A stretch of 64,000 bases of DNA from Kumtagia ephedrae (GTDB lineage: Bacteria > Pseudomonadota > Alphaproteobacteria > Rhizobiales > Rhizobiaceae). The notes beneath the pieces were generated by a model. It searched no databases, was not told the DNA's origin, and saw only the letters and a list, made by a program, of their open reading frames with translations. The translations under genes were made by a program, and so were the position numbers. Positions 15,279-24,396 of the stretch are shown one piece after another (the stretch's first letter is position 1; the number at the start of each line of letters is the position of its first letter). The stretch is from the NCBI RefSeq assembly GCF_003012745.1, contig NZ_PXYK01000005.1, positions 1-64,000 on the forward strand, written 5' to 3'.

Positions 15279-16814
15279 ATGGCCGACGGAACCATGCCGC
15301 TGCTCGAGGTCGAGGGCCTGCGCAAGAGCTTCTTCGGCGTCACTGTGCTGCACGACGTCGGCTTCTCGGTGAAACCCGGCGAGGCGCTCGGCCTGGTCGG
15401 CGAGAACGGCTCGGGCAAGTCGACCAGCATGAACATCCTCGGCGGCGTCCACCAGCCGGACGCCGGCGAGATGCGCCTCGACGGCAAGCCCTACGCGCCC
15501 GCCGACCCGAAGGCCGCGATCGCCGCCGGCGTCGCCTTCATCCACCAGGAGCTCAACCTCTTCCAGAACCTCTCCATCGCGGAAAACCTGTTCGTCGACG
15601 CCTTTCCCCGCCGCGGCGGGCTGCTGCCGCTGATCGACCGCAAGGCGATAAGCGCGCGCACCGAGGCGGTGCTGAAGGAGGTCGACCTGCACATGAAGCC
15701 GTCGACCGAGGTCGCCCGGCTGAGCCAGGGCGAGCGGCAGCTGGTCGAGATCGCCAAGGCGTTGTCGCGCAACGCCCGGCTGATCATCTTCGACGAGCCG
15801 ACCACCTCGCTGACCCGGCCCGAGGTCGAGCGGCTGTTCGCCATCATAGAGCGGCTGAAGCAGCGCGGCATCGCCATCATCTACATCAGCCACGCGCTGG
15901 AGGACGTGATGGCGACCTGCGAGACCATCACCGTGCTGCGCGACGGCCATCTCGCCGGCGCCGGCGCGGCGAAGGACCTGTCGCTGCAGCAGATCATCGC
16001 CATGATGGTCGGGCGCTCGATCGACACCATCTATCCGCAGCGATCCGGGACGACCGGCACGGAGGTCGCTTTCTCGGTCTCGGGCCTGACCCAGCCCGGC
16101 GTCGCCGAGAACATCGGCTTCGACATCAAGGCCGGCGAGATCGTCGGCCTCGCCGGCCTGATGGGCTCCGGCCGCTCCGAGCTGGCGCGCATGATCTTCG
16201 GCCTGGATTCCTTCCGCAGCGGCCGCATCGAGATCGGCGGAAAGCCGCTCTCCGAGCCGACGCCGGTCAAGGCGATGGAGGCGGGCATCGCCTTCCTCAC
16301 CGAGGACCGGCGCGGCGAAGGCCTGCTGATGGACTTCACCATCGCCGAGAACACCGTGCTCGCTTCGCTGCGCGACGTCGCCGGCGCCTTCGGCATCCTC
16401 GACGGCGGCAAGATCGCGAAGGTGTCGCTGGAGATGGCCTCCGCCATGCGGCTGTCGACCGACAAGGTCGGCGAGGTCAAGGTGAAGCACCTTTCCGGCG
16501 GCAACCAGCAGAAGGTGGTGATCGGCAAATGGCTGCGCCGCCAGCCGAAGCTGTTCATCCTCGACGAGCCGACGCGCGGCATCGACGTCGGCGCCAAGCA
16601 GGAGGTCTACCGCATCATCAACGGGCTGGTCGAGCGCGGCAGCGCCGTGCTGCTGATATCGTCAGAGATCGAGGAACTGATCGGCCTGTCCGACCGCATC
16701 CTGACGATCTCGCGCGGCGAGATCACCGGCTCCTTCGACCGGCGGCCGTTCGACCGGGAGGCGATCATGACGGCGGCGGCGGGACTGACCGCAAGGTTGG
16801 AGGCGGCGTTATGA
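15279..16814 (+). CDS. Sugar ABC importer ATPase, two nucleotide-binding domains
   Basis: 511 residues, RbsA/MglA-like. The first domain has Walker A GENGSGKST (about 47-55), signature LSQGERQLVEIAKAL and Walker B LIIFDEPTTSL; the second has the usual degenerate Walker A (LMGSGRSE), signature LSGGNQQKVVIGKWL and Walker B LFILDEPTRGID. The start lies two bases after the permease stop and its own stop overlaps the next permease start (ATGA), so the importer genes are tightly coupled. Confidence 0.93.
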   Translation: MADGTMPLLEVEGLRKSFFGVTVLHDVGFSVKPGEALGLVGENGSGKSTSMNILGGVHQPDAGEMRLDGKPYAPADPKAAIAAGVAFIHQELNLFQNLSIAENLFVDAFPRRGGLLPLIDRKAISARTEAVLKEVDLHMKPSTEVARLSQGERQLVEIAKALSRNARLIIFDEPTTSLTRPEVERLFAIIERLKQRGIAIIYISHALEDVMATCETITVLRDGHLAGAGAAKDLSLQQIIAMMVGRSIDTIYPQRSGTTGTEVAFSVSGLTQPGVAENIGFDIKAGEIVGLAGLMGSGRSELARMIFGLDSFRSGRIEIGGKPLSEPTPVKAMEAGIAFLTEDRRGEGLLMDFTIAENTVLASLRDVAGAFGILDGGKIAKVSLEMASAMRLSTDKVGEVKVKHLSGGNQQKVVIGKWLRRQPKLFILDEPTRGIDVGAKQEVYRIINGLVERGSAVLLISSEIEELIGLSDRILTISRGEITGSFDRRPFDREAIMTAAAGLTARLEAAL

Positions 16815-17791
16815 AACTGGGCAGCCGCGCGCTTCTGCTCATCCTGCAGAACGCCCCCTACCTGCTGTTCATCGTGCTGCTAGTTGTGTTCGGCCTGATG
16901 TCGGACCGCTTCCTGGCGCTGGCGAACTTCAGGAACATCATCATCCAGGCGGCGCCCATCGCCATCCTGGCGATCGGCATGACCTTCGTGCTCCTGACCG
17001 CCCAGATCGACCTGTCGGTCGGCGGCAGCATGTATCTCACCGCCAGCGTGCTGGCGCTCTACCTCACCGGCATTCCCTGGCCGATCGGCTTGGCGGCGGT
17101 GCTGGTGCTGGCCGGCGCCATCGGCGCCGTCAACGGCTTCGTGGTGACGCGCTTCGGCATAGCTTCCTTCATCGTGACGCTGGCGACGCTGTTCATCTTG
17201 CGCGGTATCGCCATGTATCTGTCGAACACGCGCACGCTGATGTTCGAGGACCAGATCCTCACCCTCAACCGCGCCACCGTGCTCGGCATCCCGTCGGCGA
17301 TCTTCGCCTTCCTGGTCGTCTTCGCCATCGCCTGGGTGGTGCTGCACCAGACGCCGTTCGGCCGGCAGGTCTATGCGGTCGGCGGCGACCCGGAGGCGGC
17401 GCGCAAGGCCGGTCTCCCCGTGAGCCGCATCGTCTTCGCCTGCTTCGTCATCGCCGGGCTGTGCGCCGGCATAGGCGGTTTCGTGTCGATCACCCAGATC
17501 GGCGCGGTCGGCCCGAAATACGGCGACCAGATCGAATTCGCGGCGATCGCCGCGGCGGTGCTGGGCGGCGTCTCGCTGTTCGGTGGGCGCGGCAGCGTGT
17601 CCGGCACGGTGTTCGGGGCGATCCTGATCAAGTCGGTCCAGAACGGGCTCAACATCATCAATGCCGACCCGTATATCTATCCGCTGGTGACGGCGGCGAT
17701 CATCTTCCTCGCCGTCGCCATAGACGGCCTGCGCACCCGCATCATCGAGAGGCTGGAGCGGCGGACCATCCGTCCGCTGGCAGCCGAGTAA
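16811..17791 (+). CDS. Sugar ABC importer permease (RbsC family), second subunit
   Basis: 326 residues, about eight to ten membrane helices. AIGMTFVLLTAQIDLSVGG and the coupling loop GGDPEAARKAGLPVSR are diagnostic for RbsC-type permeases. ATGA overlap with the ATPase gene. With the 14239 permease it probably makes a heterodimeric channel, as in several rhizobial sugar importers. The candidate apnO gene starts 22 bases downstream. Confidence 0.9.
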   Translation: MKLGSRALLLILQNAPYLLFIVLLVVFGLMSDRFLALANFRNIIIQAAPIAILAIGMTFVLLTAQIDLSVGGSMYLTASVLALYLTGIPWPIGLAAVLVLAGAIGAVNGFVVTRFGIASFIVTLATLFILRGIAMYLSNTRTLMFEDQILTLNRATVLGIPSAIFAFLVVFAIAWVVLHQTPFGRQVYAVGGDPEAARKAGLPVSRIVFACFVIAGLCAGIGGFVSITQIGAVGPKYGDQIEFAAIAAAVLGGVSLFGGRGSVSGTVFGAILIKSVQNGLNIINADPYIYPLVTAAIIFLAVAIDGLRTRIIERLERRTIRPLAAE

Positions 17792-17812
17792 CCGGACTGG
17801 AGATTGACTGAC

Positions 17813-18640
17813 ATGACCACGGTCGCGCTGATCGGCGCCGGCGGCAAGATGGGCTACCGCCTTGCCGGCAAACTGAAGGACTCGCGCTTCGATCTGCGCT
17901 ACGCCGAGGTGAGCGAGGCCGGACGCGAGCGGCTGAAGACCGGGCTCGGGCTGGACAGCGTCGACACCGCTACGGCCGTCGACGGCGCGGCAGTGGTGGT
18001 CCTCGCGGTGCCCGACACCGCGATCGGCAAGGTCGCCGCCGCGATCGAGAAGGACTTGAAGCCCGGCACCATGCTGGTGATCCTCGACGCCGCCGCGCCC
18101 TTCGCCGGGCACATGCCGCGGCGCGCCGACCTCACCTATTTCGTCACCCACCCCTGCCACCCGCCGATCTTCAACGACGAGACCGAGCCGGCGGCCAAGC
18201 GCGACTTCTTCGGCGGCGTCGCCGCCAAGCAGCATATCGTCAGCGCGCTGATGCAGGGGCCGGACGAGGCCTATGGGCTCGGCGAGGAGATCGCCAAGAT
18301 CATCTGGGCGCCGGTGATGCGCTCGCACCGCATTACGGTGGAGCAGATGGCGATGCTGGAGCCCGGCCTGTCGGAGACGCTGTGCGCCAGCCTGCTGGTG
18401 GTGATGCGGGAAGCCATGGACGAGGTGGTGGCGCGCGGCGTGCCGAAGCAGGCGGCGCGGGACTTCCTGCTCGGCCACATGAACGTGCTCGGTGCAGTGA
18501 TCTTCGAGGAGACGCCCGGCGTGTTCTCCGACGCCTGCAACAAGGCGATCGAGTTCGGCAAGCCGATGCTGATGCGCGACGACTGGAAGCGCATCTTCGA
18601 GCCGCGGGAGCTCGCCGACTCCATCCGCCGCATCACCTGA
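17813..18640 (+). CDS. apnO: Candidate D-apionate oxidoisomerase
   Basis: 275 residues. N-terminal NAD-binding motif ALIGAGGKMGYR, then VILDAAAPFAGHM, FVTHPCHPPIFNDE and QMAMLEPGLSE; the C-terminal half is the 6-phosphogluconate-dehydrogenase-like helical domain. ApnO oxidises D-apionate and moves a hydroxymethyl group to give 3-oxo-isoapionate (established for the family in D-apiose catabolism). The assignment here rests on fold plus location directly upstream of the candidate apsD, apnL and oiaK genes. Start at 17813 follows TGGAG; the earlier TTG at 17804 is less likely. A paralogue lies at 9743-10588. Confidence 0.82.
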   Translation: MTTVALIGAGGKMGYRLAGKLKDSRFDLRYAEVSEAGRERLKTGLGLDSVDTATAVDGAAVVVLAVPDTAIGKVAAAIEKDLKPGTMLVILDAAAPFAGHMPRRADLTYFVTHPCHPPIFNDETEPAAKRDFFGGVAAKQHIVSALMQGPDEAYGLGEEIAKIIWAPVMRSHRITVEQMAMLEPGLSETLCASLLVVMREAMDEVVARGVPKQAARDFLLGHMNVLGAVIFEETPGVFSDACNKAIEFGKPMLMRDDWKRIFEPRELADSIRRIT

Positions 18641-18652
18641 GAGGAGGTTGCC

Positions 18653-19687
18653 ATGCTCAACGGCGCGCTGATCGGCTGCGGCTTCTTCGCCATGAACCAG
18701 CTCAACGCCTGGCGCGACATCGAGCGCGAGGGTGGTGGTGCGCGCATCGTCGCGCTGTGCGACCGCGATCCCGAGCGGCTGGCGGCGGCAGCGACCCGCT
18801 TCGGCATCGAGCGCACCTACCCGGACGCGGCCGAGATGATGGCGCGGGAGACGCTGGATTTTGTCGACATCGCCACCACGGCGCCGAGCCACCGCGGGCT
18901 GGTGGAGCTCGCGGCCGCCAACCGGCTGCCGGTCATCTGCCAGAAGCCGGTGGCGCCGACCTTCGACGACGCCAAGGCGATGGTCGCCGCCTGCGAGGCG
19001 GCCGGCGTGCCCTTCATGATCCACGAGAATTTCCGCTGGCAGTCGCCGCTGATCGCGGTGCGCGAGGCGATCGACGGCGGCGCCATCGGCACGCCGTTCT
19101 GGGGGCGGGTGTCGTTCCGCTCCGGCTACGACGTCTATGCCGGCCAGCCCTATCTCGCCGAGGGCGAGCGTTTCATCCTGGAGGATCTCGGCGTGCATGT
19201 GCTCGACACCGCGCGCTTCCTGTTCGGCGATGTCGCCGGCGTCGCCGCGCGGACCAACCGGGTCAACCCGCGCGTCAGGGGCGAAGACGTGGCGACCGTG
19301 CTTCTGTCGCACGAGAACGGCGCCACTTCGATCGTCGATTGCAGCTATTCGAGCCGGCTCGAGCAGGAGCTGTTCCCGCAGGCTCTTGTCGAGATCGACG
19401 GCTCGGACGGCTCGATCCGGCTCTCCGCCAACTACCGGCTGGCGGTGACCGGCAAATTCGGCACGGAGGTCCGCGACGTCTCGCCGCCGCTGCTGCCCTG
19501 GGCGGAGCGCCCCTGGCATAACGTCCAGGAAAGCGTGCTGCTGATCCAGCGGCACTGGGTCGACTGCCTGCGTAGCGGCAAGGCGCCGTCGACCTCGGGA
19601 CGCGACAATCTCGGCACCTATGCGCTGGTTGAAGCCTCCTACCTCAGCGCCGCCACCGGCAAAACCGTCGATCCGCGCACGCTATGA
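18653..19687 (+). CDS. apsD: Candidate D-apiose dehydrogenase, Gfo/Idh/MocA family
   Basis: 344 residues. N-terminal Rossmann domain starts ALIGCGFFAMNQLNAW; CQKPVAPTFDDAK carries the family EKP-like motif (here QKP) with the active-site Lys; HENFRWQSP and LEDLGVHVLDTARFLFG give the conserved substrate-pocket Asp and His. The family oxidises sugars or cyclitols with NAD(P). Twelve bases after apnO and followed by lactonase and kinase candidates, so oxidation of D-apiose to its lactone is the best fit. GAGGAGG precedes the ATG. Confidence 0.83.
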   Translation: MLNGALIGCGFFAMNQLNAWRDIEREGGGARIVALCDRDPERLAAAATRFGIERTYPDAAEMMARETLDFVDIATTAPSHRGLVELAAANRLPVICQKPVAPTFDDAKAMVAACEAAGVPFMIHENFRWQSPLIAVREAIDGGAIGTPFWGRVSFRSGYDVYAGQPYLAEGERFILEDLGVHVLDTARFLFGDVAGVAARTNRVNPRVRGEDVATVLLSHENGATSIVDCSYSSRLEQELFPQALVEIDGSDGSIRLSANYRLAVTGKFGTEVRDVSPPLLPWAERPWHNVQESVLLIQRHWVDCLRSGKAPSTSGRDNLGTYALVEASYLSAATGKTVDPRTL

Positions 19688-19752
19688 TGGTCGACATGAC
19701 CGTTTCACGCTCCACCCCCTCTACCGAGCGCAGGGCAATCGCAGGTGAGCTT

Positions 19753-19892
19753 ACCCCCACCCCTAACCCCTCCCCACAAGGGGGAGGGGGACTGGCTGGC
19801 ATCTCCGCTTGGCGCCAATCATCGGCGATTTCTGCTGGCATGGCGGCCGCAAAGTCCCCCTCCCCCTTGTGGGGAGGGGTTAGGGGTGGGGG
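19753..19892. repeat. Palindromic intergenic repeat, CCCCTAACCCC/GGGGTTAGGGG family
   Basis: Arms CCCCCACCCCTAACCCCTCC and GGGGAGGGGTTAGGGGTGGG enclose about 60 bases that resemble the middle of the copy at 9581-9716 (both carry GGCGCCAATC and GCGGCCGCAAAGTCC). It occupies most of the 310-base gap between apsD and apnL; I see no gene in the rest of that gap. Confidence 0.85.
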
Positions 19893-19997
19893 TATCGGGC
19901 GCGGCGATGCATCCAGAACTTCCATAGACGATAGCGCTCGCCCCGCTGCTCCCCCCTCACCCTCGACAACGGGACGAACAGCCATGAGACCACCGGT

Positions 19998-21902
19998 ATG
20001 AGCATGGCCACGACACGCCTCGAAATCCTCTGCGGCACGAATGAGCCGCCGGCCGCCTCGCGCTGGCTGACGGCCGGGCCGCTCGGCGCCGAGTTCAGCG
20101 GCGGCAATCTGCGGGCGATCACCTGGCACGGCCATGAGGCGCTGCGCGCCGTCTCCTATCTGGTGCGCGACGAGAACTGGGGCACCTATGCGCCGGAATT
20201 TTCGGAGATCAAAGTCGAGGAGCAGCCGGACCGCTTCGCCGTGAGCTACCGGGCGTCGTGCAAGGCGGCGGACGGCGCGACGCTGACCTACGAGGCGCGC
20301 ATCGAAGGCGATGCCGGCGGGCGTCTCGTCTTCGACGTCGCCGCCCTGCCCGACCGCGATTTTCTCACCAACCGCTGCGGCTTCTGCATCCTGCACCCGA
20401 TCGTCGGCGTCGCCGGCGAGCCGGTCGAGGTCGAGCATGTCGACGGCTCGGTGGAAGAGGCGCACTTTCCCGAGACGGTCGACCCGGCGCAGCCTTTCTT
20501 CGACATGCGCGCGATCAAGCATACGGTAACGCCGGGCGTCACGGCGACGTGCCGCATGGAAGGCGACGCCTTCGAAATGGAGGACCAGCGCAACTGGACG
20601 GACGCCTCCTACAAGACCTATGTGCGGCCGCTTGCCCTGCCCTGGCCCTACGAACTGCGCGCCGGCGGGGCACAACGCCAGGCGATCACGCTGACACTTT
20701 CAGGCACGCCGGCGGCGCCGCGCTCGGCAGCAGATCGGCCGATAGTCGTCACCATTGGCGACGAGACCGATGCGGCTCCCGATTTCGGGCTGGTGGTCAC
20801 GCCCGAGGAGACCGCAGCGACATTGGCGGCAATCGAGGGGTTGGCGCAGATCGCACCGCGCCATCTGATCCTGCACTACAACCCCGCCGAGGGGCACAGC
20901 GCGGCAGCACTTGCCGGCTTCGCGAAGCTCCTGCGGCGACTTCCGCTGCCGGCCACGCTGGAATGCGTGCTGCCCTGCCGCGACCGGCCGGAGGCGGAGC
21001 TGCGCGAGACCGCGCGGCTGGTGGCCGAAGCGGACCTGTCGCTGTCGGCACTGGCGGTCAGCCCGGCGCCCGACCTGAAATCGACGCCGCCCGGCAGCAC
21101 ATGGCCTGACTGTCCGCCGCTCGACGAGATCTACCGCGCCGCGCGTAAAATCTTTCCCGGCGTGCCGCTCGGCGGCGGCATGTTCAGCTATTTCACCGAG
21201 CTCAACCGCAAGCGCCCGCCGGCCGAACTTCTCGACTTCGTCACCCACACGACGGCGCCGCTGGTGCATGCCGCCGACGACCGCAGCGTCATGGAGACGC
21301 TGGAGGCGCTGCCTTTCGTCACCCGCTCGGTGCGCGCCATCTTCGGCGACAAGCCGTACCGCATCGGCCCTTCGGCCATCGGCATGCGCCACAACCCCTA
21401 TGGCGCGCGGCTCGCCGACAATCCCGGCGCGGCGAGGCGCATGACCATGGTCGACGACGACCCGCGCCAGAAGGGCCTGTTCGCTGCTTCTTGGATGATC
21501 GGCTATGCGGCGTCGACCGCCCCCGCCGGCCTGACGCATCTGACGCTGGGCGCGCTCACGGGGCCGTTCGGCGTGGTCGACGCGGGCGGGCGCAGGCCAG
21601 CCTTCCATGCCGCGCGCGCTCTCGCTCGGTTATCCGGGCTGACGATGCGCGTGGCGGAAAGCAGCGACCCGGCAAAAGTGCTGGCGCTCGCTGCCGGCCG
21701 GACCGTGCTGGTCGCCAACCTGACTGCCGATGCCATATCGATCGGCGTGCCGGGAGCAGCGAGGGCGGAAGTCCTGGACGAGGAGAGCTTTGCCGCGGCG
21801 GCCGACGGCAGGCCGTTGCCCGAGCGGACACTCGACGGAACGCGCTTGCGGCTCGGCGCCTACGGCTTCGCGGCAGTCGCCACGGAAAGCCCCCTCCCGT
21901 GA
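19998..21902 (+). CDS. apnL: Candidate D-apionate lactonase
   Basis: 634 residues, cytoplasmic, no signal peptide. The N-terminal about 230 residues contain segments such as YLVRDENWGTYAPEFSEI, EDQRNWTDASYKTYVRPL and LPWPYELRAGG that I associate with the D-apionolactonase family; a long second part of about 350 residues has barrel-like strand-helix alternation. ApnL opens D-apionolactone to D-apionate. The stop overlaps the kinase start (GTGA), so the two are coupled. The in-frame ATG at 20004 is a possible alternative start. Confidence 0.8.
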   Translation: MSMATTRLEILCGTNEPPAASRWLTAGPLGAEFSGGNLRAITWHGHEALRAVSYLVRDENWGTYAPEFSEIKVEEQPDRFAVSYRASCKAADGATLTYEARIEGDAGGRLVFDVAALPDRDFLTNRCGFCILHPIVGVAGEPVEVEHVDGSVEEAHFPETVDPAQPFFDMRAIKHTVTPGVTATCRMEGDAFEMEDQRNWTDASYKTYVRPLALPWPYELRAGGAQRQAITLTLSGTPAAPRSAADRPIVVTIGDETDAAPDFGLVVTPEETAATLAAIEGLAQIAPRHLILHYNPAEGHSAAALAGFAKLLRRLPLPATLECVLPCRDRPEAELRETARLVAEADLSLSALAVSPAPDLKSTPPGSTWPDCPPLDEIYRAARKIFPGVPLGGGMFSYFTELNRKRPPAELLDFVTHTTAPLVHAADDRSVMETLEALPFVTRSVRAIFGDKPYRIGPSAIGMRHNPYGARLADNPGAARRMTMVDDDPRQKGLFAASWMIGYAASTAPAGLTHLTLGALTGPFGVVDAGGRRPAFHAARALARLSGLTMRVAESSDPAKVLALAAGRTVLVANLTADAISIGVPGAARAEVLDEESFAAAADGRPLPERTLDGTRLRLGAYGFAAVATESPLP

Positions 21903-23191
21903 AGCCGCTGCTCAGCTATTACGGCGACGATCTCACCGGCTCCACCGACGTGATGGAGGCGCTGGAACTGCGCGGCATCCCGACGGTGCTGTTCGCCGGC
22001 ATTCCGGCGCCTAAGGTCGCCGCCCGCTTCGCCGGGCACAGGGCGGTCGGCATCGCCGGCACCAGCCGCAGCGAGACGCCGGAATGGATGGACGCGCACC
22101 TGCCGCCGGTCTTCGCCTGGCTCAAGGCGCGGGACGCGGAGATCTGCCACTACAAGGTCTGCTCGACCTTCGATTCCACCCCGACGGTCGGCAGCATCGG
22201 CCGGGCGCTGGACATCGGGGCGAACATCTTCGGGCAGGCCTCGACGCCGCTGGTGGTCGGCGCGCCCGAGCTCAGGCGCTACACCGCCTTCGGCAATCTG
22301 TTCGCGGCGTTCCGCGGCGACAACCACCGCATCGACCGCCATCCGGTGATGAGCCGCCATCCGGTGACGCCGATGCACGAGGCGGATTTGCGCCTCCATC
22401 TGGCCCGGCAGACGGACAAGCCGGTCGGCCTGGTCGACCTCGTCCGCGTCAAGCATGGCATTTCCGCCGAGGAGCTGGACACCGTCTTCGCGGCCTTTCC
22501 GATCGTCCTGCTCGACGTTCTGGACACGGACACCCAGCGGATCGTCGGCAGCCATCTGTGGCGCCGGCGCAAGCTGTCGCCTTTCGTCGTCGGCTCGTCG
22601 GGCGTGGAATATGCGTTGACTGCCGAAGGCGCAGACACGCCGCTCGCCGGCCGCCAGCGAATATTCGAGCGGCCGGGCGCCCGCGGTCCGATCGCCGTCG
22701 TTTCCGGCAGTTGCTCGCCCACCACAGAACGCCAGATACGCCACGCCGAGGTCCACGGCTTCGTCGGCATCGCGCTGAATGCGACCGCGCTCGCGGCCGA
22801 GAATGCGGCCGGCGAGATCGACCGCGGCGTCACCGCCGGCACTCAGGTGCTGCAATCCGGCAAAAGCCCCCTCCTCTACACCGCGCTCGGCGGCCAGACG
22901 CCCGGCACCGATCTCAAGGGCCGTGATCACCTGATCGGCATCGGCCTCGGCCGCATCCTCGACACGCTGGTGCGCCGCTTTGCTCTCGGGCGGGCCGTGG
23001 TCGCCGGCGGCGACACATCCAGCCACGCCATCGCAGAGCTCGGCATCGAGGCGCTGGAATGCCGCATCCCGCTGGCGCCCGGCTCGCCGCTCTGCACCGC
23101 GCACAGGCGCGACGGCGGCGCGATCGAGATCGCCTTCAAGGGCGGACAGGTCGGCGACGACGATTATTTTGTGGTGGCCCGCGACATCTGA
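21899..23191 (+). CDS. oiaK: Candidate 3-oxo-isoapionate kinase, four-carbon acid sugar kinase family (DUF1537)
   Basis: 430 residues from a GTG that overlaps the apnL stop by four bases. N-terminal YYGDDLTGSTDVMEALELRG is the DUF1537 substrate-domain motif; KVCSTFDSTPTVGSIG follows. The C-terminal nucleotide-binding domain has VVSGSCSPTTERQI and VVAGGDTSSHAIAELG (GGDTS phosphate-binding). The family phosphorylates acid sugars; the apiose context points to 3-oxo-isoapionate, giving the 4-phosphate that the RuBisCO-like enzyme would use. Confidence 0.85.
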   Translation: MKPLLSYYGDDLTGSTDVMEALELRGIPTVLFAGIPAPKVAARFAGHRAVGIAGTSRSETPEWMDAHLPPVFAWLKARDAEICHYKVCSTFDSTPTVGSIGRALDIGANIFGQASTPLVVGAPELRRYTAFGNLFAAFRGDNHRIDRHPVMSRHPVTPMHEADLRLHLARQTDKPVGLVDLVRVKHGISAEELDTVFAAFPIVLLDVLDTDTQRIVGSHLWRRRKLSPFVVGSSGVEYALTAEGADTPLAGRQRIFERPGARGPIAVVSGSCSPTTERQIRHAEVHGFVGIALNATALAAENAAGEIDRGVTAGTQVLQSGKSPLLYTALGGQTPGTDLKGRDHLIGIGLGRILDTLVRRFALGRAVVAGGDTSSHAIAELGIEALECRIPLAPGSPLCTAHRRDGGAIEIAFKGGQVGDDDYFVVARDI

Positions 23192-23193
23192 CG

Positions 23194-23272
23194 TTGAGGC
23201 GTCTGAAGCGATGGTATAATGAGTATGCCAGAAGCTTGGGGAGAAGCTTGGATTTCAGCCGAAAATCGGCTG
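23194..23272 (+). promoter_or_regulatory. Putative promoter and operator of the second importer
   Basis: A perfect TATAAT at 23215-23220 with a weak TTGAGG 15 bases upstream (23194-23199). Downstream are direct repeats GAAGCTTGG (23231-23239 and 23243-23251) and a perfect hairpin CAGCCGA-AAA-TCGGCTG (23256-23272) before the GGGAGG of the binding-protein gene. This suggests separate regulation from the catabolic genes. Confidence 0.5.
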
Positions 23273-23294
23273 ATGTTTTGATGGGAGGTCATAT

Positions 23295-24332
23295 ATGTTG
23301 AGCAGACTCACGGCATTTTCCTGCGCGGTCTTCACCGCGCTTGCGGGTTTGGGCATGGCGGGCACGGCAGAAGCTTCGTCCGACAAGCCGGTGATCGCGC
23401 TGTCGAATTCCTTCTACGGCAACACCTGGCGCCGCCAAATGGTCGACGCCTTCACGGCGGAGGCCGAGAAGGCCAAGGCGGAGGGCAAGATCGCCGACTT
23501 CGTCGTGCTGAACGGCGACGGCAGCGTCAACCAGCAGAACAGCCAGATGGCCGAGCTGATCCTGCGCGGCGTCGACGCCATCGCCATCAACGCGGCGTCC
23601 GAAACGGCCCTCAACGGGCTGGCGGAAAAAGCCTGCGCGGCCGGGATCACGGTGGTCGCCTTCGACTCGCTGCTGACCGCCGACTGCGCCTACAAGCTGT
23701 CCTTCGATTTCACCAGCTACAAGACCGAGCAGGCGAAGGCGACGCTCGACCTCATCGGCAACAAGGGCAACGTCATCGTCGTGCGCGGCGTCAAGGGCTC
23801 CGGCCCGGACAATCTGATGTATGCCGCCCAGAAGGCGGTGCTGGACGCCAATCCGGACGTCAAGGTGGTCGCCGAGGTCTTCGGCCAGGCGACGGCATCG
23901 GTGGCGCAGTCGGCCATCGCCAACGTGCTGCCCAGCCTGCCGCAGGTCGACGCCGTGCTCGGCCAGGGCGGCAGCGACGACTTCGGCATCGCCCAGGCCT
24001 TCGTGCAGGCCGGCGGCCCCTATGCCGAAAAACTGCCGGTGATCGAGGGCGGCGGCTCCAGCGACTTCGTCATCTGGTGGAACGACCAGGCGGCCAAGGG
24101 CTACAAGACCACCTCGATGAACACGACGCCCGGCATCGGCGGCGCCGCCTTCTGGCTCGCCTACGAGATCGTCAAGGGCGCCAAGCCGGCAAAGGAGATG
24201 AACATGCCGGTCGCCGTGGTCGAGCCCGCCAATCTCACGGAGATGGCGAAGGACCTGAAGCCCGGCTTCATCATCAGCCCGAGCTACAGCCAGGAATGGG
24301 TCAAGCAGAACCTGGTCGACAAGACGCAGTGA
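23295..24332 (+). CDS. Sugar ABC importer periplasmic binding protein (second system)
   Basis: 345 residues. Sec signal peptide at the N-terminus (FSCAVFTALAGLGMAGTAEA, cleavage likely at AEA-SSD), then an RbsB-like fold: VIALSNSFYGNTWRRQM, MAELILRGVDAIAINAASE, GITVVAFDSLL, VIVVRGVKGSGPDN. Little resemblance to the first binding protein, so the ligand may differ. GGGAGG precedes the ATG; an intrinsic terminator follows the gene. Confidence 0.92.
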   Translation: MLSRLTAFSCAVFTALAGLGMAGTAEASSDKPVIALSNSFYGNTWRRQMVDAFTAEAEKAKAEGKIADFVVLNGDGSVNQQNSQMAELILRGVDAIAINAASETALNGLAEKACAAGITVVAFDSLLTADCAYKLSFDFTSYKTEQAKATLDLIGNKGNVIVVRGVKGSGPDNLMYAAQKAVLDANPDVKVVAEVFGQATASVAQSAIANVLPSLPQVDAVLGQGGSDDFGIAQAFVQAGGPYAEKLPVIEGGGSSDFVIWWNDQAAKGYKTTSMNTTPGIGGAAFWLAYEIVKGAKPAKEMNMPVAVVEPANLTEMAKDLKPGFIISPSYSQEWVKQNLVDKTQ

Positions 24333-24352
24333 TCCTTCACCTACGGAATGCT

Positions 24353-24382
24353 AACGGCCGCTGGCGACAGCGGCCGTTTTCA
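24353..24382 (+). terminator. Intrinsic terminator inside the importer operon
   Basis: AACGGCCGCTG (24353-24363), loop GCGA, CAGCGGCCGTT (24368-24378), then a short T run: an 11-base-pair perfect stem. It sits 20 bases after the binding-protein stop and 15 bases before the ATPase-permease gene, so it should act as a partial terminator giving excess binding protein. Confidence 0.85.
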
Positions 24383-24396
24383 TCGAGAACAGTGCG

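Noticed and set aside
16880-19555. Very long open frame on the minus strand opposite the permease, apnO and apsD genes
   Set aside because: It is antisense to clear family members; long antisense frames are expected in GC-rich DNA and the translation is His/Arg/Gly-rich with no domain.
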